Shown: piece after piece, positions 25,914 through 34,668 of the stretch
Position numbering within the stretch: position 1 is the first letter of the stretch
How the letters are laid out: every line of letters starts with the position of its first letter
DNA from: Ralstonia pickettii DTP0602
GTDB taxonomy: Bacteria > Pseudomonadota > Gammaproteobacteria > Burkholderiales > Burkholderiaceae
Assembly (NCBI GenBank): GCA_000471925.1
Contig: CP006668.1
Location: 2,356,001-2,420,000 of the forward strand
Direction: 5' to 3'
DNA length: 64,000 nucleotides
Made by a program: the position numbers and the translations under genes
The notes under the pieces: model-generated
Database searches by the model: none
What the model was told of the DNA's origin: nothing
Seen by the model: only the letters and a program-made list of their open reading frames with translations

Positions 25914-27254
25914 TCAGGCCTCGCGCTTGTTGCCCAGCTTGCGGATGCCGACCAGCACCAGCAGCGCGGCCAGCACTTCGATCACGGCGACGAGATACAG
26001 GCCGGTGGTGAGCTTGCCAGTGGTGTTCTTGATCAGGCCCATCACATACGGCGCACCAAAGCCGGCCAGGTTCGCCACGGAGTTGATCAGCGCCACGCCC
26101 ACCGCGGCGGCGCTGCCGGCCAGGTAGCGGTTGGGCAGCTGCCAGAACACCGGGATGGCGCTCATGGTGCCGACCAGCGCGGCCGTCATCGCAAACAGTG
26201 CCACCATGGGCGACATCACCTGCGCGCCGAGCAACACCGCCAGCACCGCCATCGCACCGCCACCCACCAGCGCCGCGCAGCTGAAGTGCCAGCGCACTTC
26301 GTTGCGACGGTCCGAATGGGCGCCGTTGGCGATCATGCCGGCCGCGCCGCACAGGTACGCCACCGCCGCGATCCAGCCCACCGCCATCGGACCGCTGAAG
26401 CCCACGTCCTTGATCACGGTCGGGATCCAGAAAGTCAGCGTGGAGTTGGCGCACAGCAGGCAGAAGTAGATCGCGATCAGCAGCCAGACCTTGCCGTTGG
26501 TGAACAGCTTGCGCCAGTCGTGGCCGCGCTCGCCCATGGCGGCGTTGTCATGCTTGAGCGTTTCGAGGACGACGCGCTTCTCGCTCTCGCTCAGCCAGCG
26601 CGCCTGCTCCGGCTTGTCGGTCATGTAGAACCAGGCAAAGATGCCGGCCAGCACGGACGGAATGCCTTCCAGGATAAACAGCCACTGCCAGCCGTGCATG
26701 CCCTGCACGCCGCCCATCGAGGTCATGATCCAGCCGGCGAGGGGACCGCCCAGCACGCCGGCGATGGCCGATGCCGACATGAAGGTGCCGAACGCCCGGG
26801 CGCGCCGCTGCGTCGGGTACCAGTAGGTCAGGTACAGGATCACGCCCGGATAGAAGCCCGCCTCGAAGGCACCGAGCAGGAAGCGCAGGATGTAGAACTG
26901 CGTGGGCGTGGTGACAAAGGTCTGCAGCATGCAGATCACGCCCCAGCAGATCGTGATGCGCATGATGGTCTTCTTGGCGCCGATCTTCTGCAGCAGCATG
27001 TTCGACGGCACTTCGAAGAAGAAGTAGCCGAGGAAGAAGATGCCCGCGCCCAGCCCGTACACCGCTTCGCTGAACTGCAGCGCGTCGAGCATCTGCAGCT
27101 TGGCAAAGCCGATGTTCACGCGGTCCAGCCACGCCAGCACCCACAGCACGCCGAGAAACGGCAGCAGGCGCCACGAGACCTTGCGGTAGACGCTGTCTTC
27201 CGTGTCGTCGGCCGCGCCGGCGTAGATCGGAATCCCTTGCTTTGTGATTGACAT
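25914..27254 (-). CDS. MFS transporter, anion:cation symporter type
   Basis: The 446-residue carrier has about twelve helices and ACS-subfamily features: FLGVLWVLAWLDRVNIGFAKLQM in helix 1 and FLGYFFFEVPSNMLLQKIGAKKTI around loop 2-3. It also has RFLLGAFEAGFYPGVILYLTYWYP in helix 4 and a C-terminal GNKREA. ACS carriers take up organic anions. It is the first gene of the operon with the two HIU hydrolases, so urate or a ureide is the most reasonable substrate, by context only. A divergent LysR gene starts 423 bases away. Confidence 0.85.
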   Translation of the reverse strand: MSITKQGIPIYAGAADDTEDSVYRKVSWRLLPFLGVLWVLAWLDRVNIGFAKLQMLDALQFSEAVYGLGAGIFFLGYFFFEVPSNMLLQKIGAKKTIMRITICWGVICMLQTFVTTPTQFYILRFLLGAFEAGFYPGVILYLTYWYPTQRRARAFGTFMSASAIAGVLGGPLAGWIMTSMGGVQGMHGWQWLFILEGIPSVLAGIFAWFYMTDKPEQARWLSESEKRVVLETLKHDNAAMGERGHDWRKLFTNGKVWLLIAIYFCLLCANSTLTFWIPTVIKDVGFSGPMAVGWIAAVAYLCGAAGMIANGAHSDRRNEVRWHFSCAALVGGGAMAVLAVLLGAQVMSPMVALFAMTAALVGTMSAIPVFWQLPNRYLAGSAAAVGVALINSVANLAGFGAPYVMGLIKNTTGKLTTGLYLVAVIEVLAALLVLVGIRKLGNKREA

Positions 27255-27677
27255 GGTGTCTCCTGTCTTATCGTGTCGTTACGTCTTGCTAGTCCTGTGC
27301 GGCTTGCAGCCGGGGCGCAGGGCCCGGCGTCCGCTTGGTTGGGTGCAAGTATAGAAACGGCCCGGCAATGGGAAACGCGGGTGCTGGTATAGGCCCTATA
27401 GCAGCCGCGATATGGGCCGCAAAGCCTTGTGTGGAGCGGCTTTCCGGGGATCTGGCAGGGCCCGGCGCCCACCTATGGATTACCCCTAGGCGGGCCTTTG
27501 CACCCCCATGGGGGGCGGATCGGGCGCCGGCTGCGTAGTCGGCCGCTCGCTTTGTCCGGGTTCCACCGCGTTGCCGCGCGGTGCGCGACACGCTACAAAG
27601 TCGCCATTGGCGGCCGGGGCGTGCCAGCTTTTGCGGCGCCCAGTGCACCAGCCTCCCACTAGCTCACCGGATTCACC
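27255..27677. promoter_or_regulatory. Divergent control region of the ureide locus
   Basis: This 423-base gap lies between the MFS operon and the LysR gene. It contains the near-perfect palindrome TATAGGCCCTATA (27388-27400), with the T-N11-A form of LysR sites, and the perfect palindrome CCCCCATGGGGG (27503-27514). A CCTATAGG palindrome (28647-28654) occurs again before uraD. Control of both transcripts by the LysR protein is likely but inferred. Confidence 0.5.
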
Positions 27678-28622
27678 ATGATTCGCGCCGACGATCCGTT
27701 CGACACCTACCTGCTGCGGGTGCTGTGCATCCTGATCGCGGAGCGCAGCGTGTCGCGCACCGCGATCCGCCTGAACCAGTCGCAGCCGGCGATCAGCGCG
27801 GCGCTCAAGCGGCTGCGTGCGATCTTCAACGACCCGCTGCTCACGCGCGAGAAGAACGTGATGGTGCCCACCGAGCGCGCGCTGCAGCTGGCACGCAATG
27901 CACAGGCCGCGCTCAGCGCGCTGGACAACCTGCTGGTGTCCGACGAGCGCTTCGACCCGGCCACCACCGAGCAGAGCTTTGTCGTGGCGATGCCCGACTA
28001 CCTGGCGCCGCCCTTCTTTGCCCACGTGGTGCGCGAGTTCCGCCGTGCCGCGCCGCACGCGCGGCTGGTGGCCATGCCGCTCGGCTCCAGCTTCGACTAC
28101 GAGCAGGCGCTGTCGGAAAGCTCGGCCGATATCGTGATCGGCAACTGGCCGAATCCGCCGGAGCACCTGCACCTGTCGGTCCTGCTGGAAGACGAGGTGG
28201 TGTGCGTGGTGGCGCAGGACAGCACGCACACGCAGCCCGGCAAGTTCACCGCGCAGGCCTACCTCGGCGCGTCGCATATCGTGCCCACGCCCTACTCGCG
28301 CGACCAGCGTGGCTTGGTCGATTCCGGGCTAAGCACGATGCGCGTGCATCGCGACAACCGCGTGAGCTGCCCGTACTTCAACCTTGCGCCCAGCCTGATC
28401 CCCGGCACCGACCTGATCCTGACCACCGGGCGCCACTTTGCCAACTACCACGCGCAGCATGTGCCGCTGGCGGTGCTCGAACCGCCCATCGACTTCCCGT
28501 TCATGCGCTTCTACCAGCTGTGGCATCCGTCGCGCCACCGCTCGGCCTCGCATATCTGGCTGCGCGGCATGCTGACCGCCGCCTCGCATGAACTGCGCGA
28601 GCTGCGCGACATGCAGCGGTAG
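27678..28622 (+). CDS. LysR-family regulator of the ureide locus
   Basis: The 314-residue regulator has an N-terminal HTH (ERSVSRTAIRLNQSQPAISAALKRLRAIFNDPLLTREKNVMVPTERAL, about residues 21-68). A periplasmic-binding-like effector domain follows, from SFVVAMPDYLAPPFFAHVV. It lies between the MFS-HIU hydrolase operon (divergent) and uraD (same direction, 118 bases downstream), so it is the natural regulator of both. The effector is unknown; a urate-pathway ureide would be expected. Confidence 0.88.
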   Translation: MIRADDPFDTYLLRVLCILIAERSVSRTAIRLNQSQPAISAALKRLRAIFNDPLLTREKNVMVPTERALQLARNAQAALSALDNLLVSDERFDPATTEQSFVVAMPDYLAPPFFAHVVREFRRAAPHARLVAMPLGSSFDYEQALSESSADIVIGNWPNPPEHLHLSVLLEDEVVCVVAQDSTHTQPGKFTAQAYLGASHIVPTPYSRDQRGLVDSGLSTMRVHRDNRVSCPYFNLAPSLIPGTDLILTTGRHFANYHAQHVPLAVLEPPIDFPFMRFYQLWHPSRHRSASHIWLRGMLTAASHELRELRDMQR

Positions 28623-28740
28623 GCGGTATCGGATTCTGTTATGCGACCTATAGGACAGGGCCTCTCGCCGCGGCGATGGGCCCTTTCTATACTCGGCCCG
28701 TATTCACCGAGTCTTCGGGATCTTTACGGGAGAGCAGTCC

Positions 28741-29259
28741 ATGTCACAGCCACTCGATCTGGCTTCGGTCAACGCGCTGGACCACGCGGGCTTTGCCAGC
28801 GCCTTTGGCAGCGTATTCGAGCATTTTCCGCAGGCGGCACAAGGCGCGTGGGCGCGCCGTCCGTTTGCGTCGGTCGCGGCGCTGCATGAAGCCATGATGG
28901 ACGTGGTGCGCAAGCTGGACGAACAGGGCCAGCGCGATTTCCTCAACCTGCACCCGCAGCTGTCGGCGCGCAATATCCGTGCGGGGACGATGACGGCGGA
29001 TTCCAATGCCGAGCAGAAGAGCGCGGGGCTCGATGCGATGTCGAAACAGCAGGAAGGCGAGCTTGACCGGCTCAACGCCGACTACCTCGGGCGCCACGGC
29101 TTTCCGTTCATCATCTGCGTGCGGCACTACACGCGTGAAGGCATCTTCGCCGCGTTCGAACGCCGCATCGGCCGCAGCACGCCGCAGGAACTGGACGAAG
29201 CGCTGGCGCAGATCGCCGCGATCACGCGCGGGCGCCTCAACGCGCGCCTGCCCGCGTGA
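28741..29259 (+). CDS. uraD: OHCU decarboxylase
   Basis: The 172-residue enzyme converts 2-oxo-4-hydroxy-4-carboxy-5-ureidoimidazoline to S-allantoin. Motifs are LNLHPQL with catalytic His71, SNAEQKSAGL with Glu91, and the C-terminal GFPFIICVRHYTREGIFAAFERRI. GGGAG precedes ATG 28741. With uraH it completes the path from 5-hydroxyisourate to allantoin. No urate oxidase or allantoinase is in the window, so the first and later steps must be encoded elsewhere. Confidence 0.93.
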   Translation: MSQPLDLASVNALDHAGFASAFGSVFEHFPQAAQGAWARRPFASVAALHEAMMDVVRKLDEQGQRDFLNLHPQLSARNIRAGTMTADSNAEQKSAGLDAMSKQQEGELDRLNADYLGRHGFPFIICVRHYTREGIFAAFERRIGRSTPQELDEALAQIAAITRGRLNARLPA

Positions 29260-29289
29260 GCTTGAAATAGCGAGCCCCGCCTCGCCTGC

Positions 29290-29901
29290 CTACCCGGCGG
29301 CCGCTTCGTTGCGCTTGCGGAACGAAGCCACCTTGTGGCGGTTGCCGCAGAGCGCCATGCTGCACCAGCGGCGCCGGTGCGAACGGGTGCGGTCGTAGAA
29401 CCAGAGGGCGCAATCGTCGCTCTCGCACTTGCGAATCAGCGCGAAGTCGCCGGACGCGAGCAGTTCGGCGGCCGCCTCGGCCAGCGGTGCCAGCCAGCCT
29501 GAGGCACCGGTCCGGTCATGGCACCGGTGCACCGTGACCGCGCCGTCCCGGTCCCGTCGCAGCTCAAGATGACTTGCGCCTTGCGCCAGGATACAGTTCA
29601 GCGCCGCCAGATCTACCGCTTCTCCATGCTTGCGCTTGTGCACCGCACCGCGCACAACCTCGCGTAGCGCCCTGGCCGCGACCAGCAGATCCTCGGGCAG
29701 CTTCTTCGGCCGCTCCGCCTGTGCGACCAGGCCGGTCGCCACCAGCCAGTCCATCACATCCGCATTGCCCTGCCAGCGGTCCGTCGGGACGCCGTCGACC
29801 TGCTCGACTGTATTGATCAGGTCGAGGGCGACGTGGTCGGCAAGCAGCCTCGGGGCCATATGGGCATCGGGTTCGTGGGTGTGGCGGGTCATGGCGCTCA
29901 T
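29290..29901 (-). CDS. CGNR zinc-finger (ABATE-domain) regulator
   Basis: The 203-residue protein has an N-terminal ABATE-like domain (ADHVALDLINTVEQVDGVPTDRW). It ends with the CGNR zinc finger: IRKCESDDCALWFYDRTRSHRRRWCSMALCGNRHKVASFRKR, with four cysteines. These proteins are presumed DNA-binding regulators. It is divergent from the epoxide-hydrolase-like gene at 30029 across a 127-base promoter region, so that enzyme is the probable target. Confidence 0.88.
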   Translation of the reverse strand: MSAMTRHTHEPDAHMAPRLLADHVALDLINTVEQVDGVPTDRWQGNADVMDWLVATGLVAQAERPKKLPEDLLVAARALREVVRGAVHKRKHGEAVDLAALNCILAQGASHLELRRDRDGAVTVHRCHDRTGASGWLAPLAEAAAELLASGDFALIRKCESDDCALWFYDRTRSHRRRWCSMALCGNRHKVASFRKRNEAAAG

Positions 29902-29944
29902 GGCAGGTATCTCCTGCGAACAAGTGTAACCATCAAAAATGACA

Positions 29945-29972
29945 TTGACAAGTTACATGACGCGATTATCCT
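29945..29972 (+). promoter_or_regulatory. Candidate promoter before the alpha/beta hydrolase gene
   Basis: TTGACA (29945-29950) and TATCCT (29967-29972) are spaced by 16 bases in an AT-rich stretch. Around them the hexamer TGTAAC or its complement GTTACA occurs three times, which could be the binding site of the divergent CGNR regulator. Confidence 0.5.
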
Positions 29973-30028
29973 GTAACCGTTATCGTAAACTTTTAACGGT
30001 TTCACACGGTTCTCAATGAGGAGTCTCC

Positions 30029-30919
30029 ATGCCAAACGCCACCCCCACCATCCCGGCCGTCACCGTCCACACCGTGGAAGCGGACGGAGTCCAGGTCTTC
30101 TACCGGCAGGCCGGCCCCGCCGACGCGCCCGTGCTCCTGCTGCTGCACGGGTTTCCGTCGTCGTCGCACATGTTTCGCCACCTGATCCCGATCCTGGCGC
30201 AGCGCTACCGCGTGATCGCCCCCGACCTGCCGAGCTTCGGCTTCACGGTGGTGCCGCAAGCGCGCGACTACCGCTACACCTTCGACAGCCTCGCCACGAC
30301 CACGCTGGCCTTTGTCGACGCGCTCGGCCTGACCCGCTATGGCATCTATGTCTTCGACTATGGCGCGCCCGTGGGCCTGCGCCTCGCGCTCGCGCACCCC
30401 GAGCGCGTTTCCGCGGTCATTTCGCAGAACGGCAATGCCTACCTCGAAGGGCTGGGCGACGCGTGGGACCCGATTCGACGCTACTGGCAGGAGCCCACGC
30501 AGGCCAACCGGGAAGCGCTGCATGACGTGCTGACGCTGGCAGGTACGCGCTGGCAATATGAACATGGCGTGGCCAACCCGGAGGTGATCGAGCCCGAGGC
30601 CTATTTCCTCGACGCCGCGCTGCTGGAACGCCCCGGCAACAAGGAGATCCAACTCGACCTGTTCCTGGACTACGCCAACAACCTCAAGCTCTACCCGGCA
30701 TTCCAGGCGTTCTTCCGCGAATACCAGCCGCCCACGCTGGCGATCTGGGGCAAGCACGACGCTTTCTTTATCCCCGCGGGTGCGCAGGCCTACCGGCGCG
30801 ACAACCCGAATGCGCGCGTGCAGATGCTGGACACCGGCCACTTCGCACTGGAAACCCATCTGGAAGAGATCGCCGGCGCGATCCTGTCGCTGATGGAGTC
30901 GGCGGCCTGGACCGCGTAG
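30029..30919 (+). CDS. Alpha/beta hydrolase, epoxide hydrolase / haloalkane dehalogenase type
   Basis: The 296-residue enzyme has the oxyanion motif HGFPSSS (40-46). The nucleophile elbow YVFDYGAP carries Asp110 instead of Ser. This marks epoxide hydrolases and haloalkane dehalogenases rather than esterases. WGKHDAFF supplies the acid and DTGHFALE the catalytic His. GAGGAG precedes ATG 30029. No signal peptide is seen. Relatives act on epoxides or small halogenated compounds; the substrate is not determined. The divergent CGNR regulator probably controls it. Confidence 0.82.
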   Translation: MPNATPTIPAVTVHTVEADGVQVFYRQAGPADAPVLLLLHGFPSSSHMFRHLIPILAQRYRVIAPDLPSFGFTVVPQARDYRYTFDSLATTTLAFVDALGLTRYGIYVFDYGAPVGLRLALAHPERVSAVISQNGNAYLEGLGDAWDPIRRYWQEPTQANREALHDVLTLAGTRWQYEHGVANPEVIEPEAYFLDAALLERPGNKEIQLDLFLDYANNLKLYPAFQAFFREYQPPTLAIWGKHDAFFIPAGAQAYRRDNPNARVQMLDTGHFALETHLEEIAGAILSLMESAAWTA

Positions 30920-31002
30920 CCTGACGCAGGCGGGACGGGGCGGGAAGCGCTAAAACACTTCCCGCTTTCGCATTGGCCGATGCAATGCCGGTGGGGCCTG
31001 CG

Positions 31003-31167
31003 TCAGCCGACGACTTCGAGCGCGATGGCCACGAACGCCTTTGCCGCCGCGCTACGGTAAGCGCCCTTGCGCTGCAGCAGCGCCGCCGTGCGCTGCGGCG
31101 GCTCCGGCTGGAGCCGTATCTGGAACAACGCTTCATGCTCGCGCGCGACCGCGGCCGGCAGCATGGT
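31003..31167 (-). pseudogene. C-terminal fragment of a LysR-type regulator
   Basis: This minus-strand frame reads like the last 54 residues of a LysR effector domain ([18 protein letters not shown] ... [24 protein letters not shown]) and stops at 31003. Upstream codons have shadow-frame composition and no HTH is found within several hundred bases, so the rest of the gene is lost. The assignment rests on resemblance only. Confidence 0.45.
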
Positions 31168-31460
31168 CGCCATCCGGGTTCGCTTCACGAACGGCAAGTA
31201 CCTGCCGACCAAGCCGTTCTGAGGCACGGGCCCTGTGCCCAGCCCGCGATGCCGTGCCAATTGAGTGGAAACCGTGCGATCTCGATATAGCTTCGACGGC
31301 TTTTCTTCCACACTGCATCTCACGACCTGGTCTCGCCGGGAAGTCTGGACAAAGGTGGCGCAAGGCATGCGCCAGCGCTGCTAGTCCACCAATGCGCCAG
31401 TCGGCAGATCGCCTGCCCTATCCGTCAGCAACATGCCATCCATCTTGTCAGGAGAAAGCC

Positions 31461-31937
31461 ATGTCCACCAATGAAGTCCGCCCGCCGGCCCCCCCGTTCA
31501 CCCTCGAAACCGCAATCGAAAAGGTTCGCCTTGCCGAAGACGGCTGGAACAGCCGCAACCCGGAAAAGGTTGCGCTGGCCTATACGCCGGACAGCGCGTG
31601 GCGCAACCGCGCCGAGTTCGTCAACGGCCGCGCAGCCATCATCGAGTTCCTGACCCGCAAGTGGAACAAGGAACTGGAGTACCGCCTGATCAAGGAATTG
31701 TGGGCGTTCGAAGGCAACCGCATCGCCGTGCGCTTTGCCTATGAGTGGCGCGACGACGCCAACAACTGGTACCGCTCGTTCGGCAACGAGAACTGGGAGT
31801 TCGACGAGCAAGGGGTGATGCAGCGCCGCTTTGCCTGCATCAACGACATGCCGATCAAGGAGTCCGAGCGCAAGTTTTTCTGGCCGCTTGGCCGTCGTCC
31901 CGACGATCACCCGGGCCTGTCCTCATTCGGGTTCTGA
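31461..31937 (+). CDS. SnoaL/NTF2-like protein (DUF1348 type)
   Basis: The 158-residue protein follows CAGGAGA at ATG 31461. It has the DUF1348 pattern: [26 protein letters not shown], then [28 protein letters not shown] and [25 protein letters not shown]. The fold is an NTF2/SnoaL cone with a hydrophobic pocket. Family function is unknown, though members are often induced under stress. A TetR regulator is encoded convergently 145 bases downstream. Confidence 0.85.
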   Translation: MSTNEVRPPAPPFTLETAIEKVRLAEDGWNSRNPEKVALAYTPDSAWRNRAEFVNGRAAIIEFLTRKWNKELEYRLIKELWAFEGNRIAVRFAYEWRDDANNWYRSFGNENWEFDEQGVMQRRFACINDMPIKESERKFFWPLGRRPDDHPGLSSFGF

Positions 31938-32082
31938 TCCGGGCGCTGCGGCAACAAGGAGCGGGCTCCGGTGGCGACATGCTGCCGGAGCCTGCTTTGC
32001 ATTGGGCGGACGAGCCGCTCCGGGCACTGTCGGCGCAAAAAAAACGACACAGCCCGCAGACTGCGTCGCGCGTGCGCGAAGG

Positions 32083-32673
32083 CTATGCCGCCCTGGCTGT
32101 TTTCTTCGCCGGGCGCGCCGCGCCCTCGATATGGCCAAGTACCCGCTTGCCCGATTCCACGATGGCCGGGCCGTGCGTCATCTGGTACCGCACGATCATG
32201 CCCTCGATGCACAGCATAGCGTCCGCCGCGACGGTCGCGGCATCTTCCAGGCCAATGCGTCGGGCCAGCGTCTCGATATAGGTCTCCAGCGATTTCTTGT
32301 GCGCCACGGCTTGCTGCAAATGCGTGGCGTCGCCCGTCGAACCGGCCTCGGCGACCATGTTGATAAACGCGCAGCCGCGGAAGTCCGCCTGCGCGAACCA
32401 CACGCCAAGCGCGTCGGCGATGACCGCCAGGCCGGGCCGCTCGGCAAACCGCGCCTCCACTTCCTCGGTGAACCACTGCATCCAGAAGTCGTGCCGCCGC
32501 TCAAGGAAGGCCGTAATCAGGTCATTCTTGGAAGCGAAGTGCCGGTAGAGCGACATCTTGGCCACCTCCGACTCCGCAATGATCTTGTCGATCCCGGTCG
32601 CACGAAATCCGTCCTGGTAGAACAGGCGCGCCGCGGTCTCAAGGATCCGGTCACGTGCAGAAGCCTGTGCCAT
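32083..32673 (-). CDS. TetR-family transcriptional regulator
   Basis: The 196-residue protein has an N-terminal TetR HTH (RDRILETAARLFYQDGFRATGIDKIIAESEVAKMSLYRHFASKNDLI). A C-terminal ligand domain follows (FRGCAFINMVAEAG), typical of TetR_C regulators near electrophile-response genes. The start at 32673 fits the HTH. Its promoter holds an operator between -35 and -10, and a second copy 51 bases upstream, so it probably represses itself. The same operator occurs before the AraC gene at 22438. Confidence 0.88.
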   Translation of the reverse strand: MAQASARDRILETAARLFYQDGFRATGIDKIIAESEVAKMSLYRHFASKNDLITAFLERRHDFWMQWFTEEVEARFAERPGLAVIADALGVWFAQADFRGCAFINMVAEAGSTGDATHLQQAVAHKKSLETYIETLARRIGLEDAATVAADAMLCIEGMIVRYQMTHGPAIVESGKRVLGHIEGAARPAKKTARAA

Positions 32674-32705
32674 GCCGACCACCTTTTGCTCAAGTTGATG
32701 ACTGG

Positions 32706-32776
32706 AGTATTGCAGACAGACCTGTCTCTGTAAAGGTGGAGCCGCTGCTGGGAGAATGTCCTGCAGACAGACCTGT
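32706..32776 (-). promoter_or_regulatory. TetR promoter with two ACAG-N2-CTGT operators
   Basis: On the minus strand TTTACA (32729-32734) and AATACT (32706-32711) are spaced by 17 bases. ACAGACCTGT (32716-32725) sits in the spacer, within the longer imperfect palindrome AGACAGACCTGTCT (32714-32727). A second ACAGACCTGT occupies 32767-32776. The layout predicts autoregulation by the TetR protein. Confidence 0.7.
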
Positions 32777-32850
32777 CCTATAAATTGACGCACCGCATGT
32801 GACCGATGTGCGGACGCGCGCAAGCCACGCCACCGCGCCGACCGCCCCCT

Positions 32851-33684
32851 TCAGTCCGTCTCCCGCTTGCCCGCGCCAAGCTGCCGGTACCGGTTGTAAT
32901 GACGAATGGCACGTTGCGTGTCCCCCAGCTCGTCATGCAGCCGCGCGGCGTTATAGTGGGCGTCGGCAAAATCCGGCGCCAGGCTGATGCTCTCGTGGTA
33001 GTTTGCGAGCGCCTCGCGATAGGCGCCGGCATCTTCCATGGCCACCGCGAGGTTGTAGTAGACCAGGGGCGCATCCGGAAAACGCGCCAGCGCCTGCCGG
33101 TACAGCTCGATCGCCTCCGCGAAGCGCGACTGGTCGCACAGCAGGCAACCCAGGTTCAGCCAGGCGTCAAGCAGGCCGGGATCCTCGGTGAGCGCCCGGC
33201 CGTACGCCGATTCGGCCGCCGCCGGATCGGCCGGCTCCAGCTCCAGCGCCATCTCGAACAGTTCGGTACCACTGAAGCTGCCAGAGGCATCATGCCCTGC
33301 CCGCCGCGCAAACTCGACCACGGTGCCGGGCCTGCCTTCCGGCTCGAAATCGATGATGCGCTGCCCGGTATCGACCTGCCAGGCACCGTACTCGTCCCTG
33401 ACCGCAACTGCGCCACCGACGGCCCGCACGCGCATGCCCGTCGCAGGGCGCCCCGCGCCCATGGTATCGAGTCGCTGCAATGCGCGCACGATGTGGCGCG
33501 TGGGCACATGCGACGCCCTCAGTGACTGCGCGGTACGCAGCAACAGCACGTCCTGGAAGGCGAATTGCAGCTGACCGCGCGCACCCCGGCGCGGCGCGAT
33601 CACGCCCGCGGAGACCAGGGCATTGACCACCGAGCGCGGAACGCCAAGCAGGGCCTGCACGTCGCGCAGCGTGTAGAACTCCAT
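32851..33684 (-). CDS. MerR-type HTH fused to TPR repeats
   Basis: The 277-residue protein starts with a MerR-like winged HTH (FYTLRDVQALLGVPRSVVNALVSAGVIAPRRG, about residues 3-34). It ends with at least three tetratricopeptide repeats (about 150-268, for example LLDAWLNLGCLLCDQSRFAEAIELYRQALARFPDA and PLVYYNLAVAMEDAGAYREALANYHESISLAPDF). It begins 6 bases after the stop of the Ku gene and must be co-transcribed with it. It may regulate or scaffold the Ku-dependent repair system; this is inference from linkage. Confidence 0.8.
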   Translation of the reverse strand: MEFYTLRDVQALLGVPRSVVNALVSAGVIAPRRGARGQLQFAFQDVLLLRTAQSLRASHVPTRHIVRALQRLDTMGAGRPATGMRVRAVGGAVAVRDEYGAWQVDTGQRIIDFEPEGRPGTVVEFARRAGHDASGSFSGTELFEMALELEPADPAAAESAYGRALTEDPGLLDAWLNLGCLLCDQSRFAEAIELYRQALARFPDAPLVYYNLAVAMEDAGAYREALANYHESISLAPDFADAHYNAARLHDELGDTQRAIRHYNRYRQLGAGKRETD

Positions 33685-33690
33685 TGCCGG

Positions 33691-34575
33691 CTATTTCCTG
33701 GCCGCCCGCTTCGGCAGCGTCGTCACGGTTTCCACGCGCTTTGCGCTCTTGCGTGGCGCGGGCTCGCGCGCAGTCTTGGTGGCCGCAGGCCGCTTCTTCG
33801 CGGTGCTGAGGCTGTTGCGCAGCGCTTCCATCAGGTCGATCACCTCGCCGCCGGCGGACTCCGGCGCTTCCGCCGCGACGGTGATCTTCTTGCCGGCGAT
33901 CTTCTTGTCGATCTGCTCCAGGATGCGCTGCTTCTCGTCGTCGGTATAGGCCGAGGGGTCATAGCCCTCCACCGTGTTCTGTCCGATCAGCTGCTCGGCA
34001 AGTGCCAGTTCCGCGGGCAGCACGTCGGTGTGCTCGACATGCAGGTCTGCCATCGAGCGCACCTCGTCGGCGTACAGCAGTTGCTGCAGGATCAGGCCAT
34101 CGTCGCCAACGCGGATCTGGACCATGTACTGCTTGCCCTTCCACACCCACTTGGCCAGCGCACAGGTGTCGGTCTTGCGCATCGCTTCAGAGAGCAGGGT
34201 GTAAGGCTTGGCGCCCCGCTTGTCGGGCCCGAGGTAGTAGGCCTTGTCATAGTAGATCGGATCGACGGCCTTGACCGGCATGAAGGCGATGATGTCGATG
34301 GTGTGCTGTGCCGCATCTTCCAGCGCCTTCAGCTCTTCCGCCGTGAAGGTGACGTAGCGGTCCTTCTCGAACTCATACCCTTTGACCATGTCCGTGCGGT
34401 CGACGACCACGTCCTCGCGCTGGCAGATGTACTGCTGGCGCAGGCGCGAGCCACAGTCCTTGTGCAGCAGGTTGAAGGTGACGGACGATTTGCTTTCGGT
34501 AGCCGAGTAGACCTTGACCGGTATCGAGACCAGGCCAAAGCTGACGGACAGGGAGGCGATGGAGCGTGCGGCCAT
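33691..34575 (-). CDS. ku: Ku protein of non-homologous end joining
   Basis: The 294-residue protein is a bacterial Ku homodimer subunit that binds and bridges DNA double-strand ends. Family features are the start ARSIASLSVSFGLVSIPVKVYSA, the segment GSRLRQQYICQREDVVVDRTDMVKGYEF, and LPAELALAEQLIGQNTVEGYDPSAYTDDEKQRILEQIDKKIAGK. A basic Lys/Arg/Ala tail of about 45 residues follows. Ku usually works with ligase D; no ligD is in the window. The next gene is a MerR/TPR protein in the same operon. Confidence 0.95.
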   Translation of the reverse strand: MAARSIASLSVSFGLVSIPVKVYSATESKSSVTFNLLHKDCGSRLRQQYICQREDVVVDRTDMVKGYEFEKDRYVTFTAEELKALEDAAQHTIDIIAFMPVKAVDPIYYDKAYYLGPDKRGAKPYTLLSEAMRKTDTCALAKWVWKGKQYMVQIRVGDDGLILQQLLYADEVRSMADLHVEHTDVLPAELALAEQLIGQNTVEGYDPSAYTDDEKQRILEQIDKKIAGKKITVAAEAPESAGGEVIDLMEALRNSLSTAKKRPAATKTAREPAPRKSAKRVETVTTLPKRAARK

Positions 34576-34668
34576 GGGGGGCTCCCGCGAAACAGGGTTC
34601 CTGAAAGGCTATACCGTGAGCGTGATGTCGGCAAAGGTGCCCGCTGGCAGTGGCGCCGACGGCACGAG

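Noticed and set aside
31003..31368. A complete small gene on the minus strand
   Set aside because: Only the last 54 codons resemble a LysR effector domain; the earlier part has no HTH or ribosome site, so it is kept as a gene fragment.
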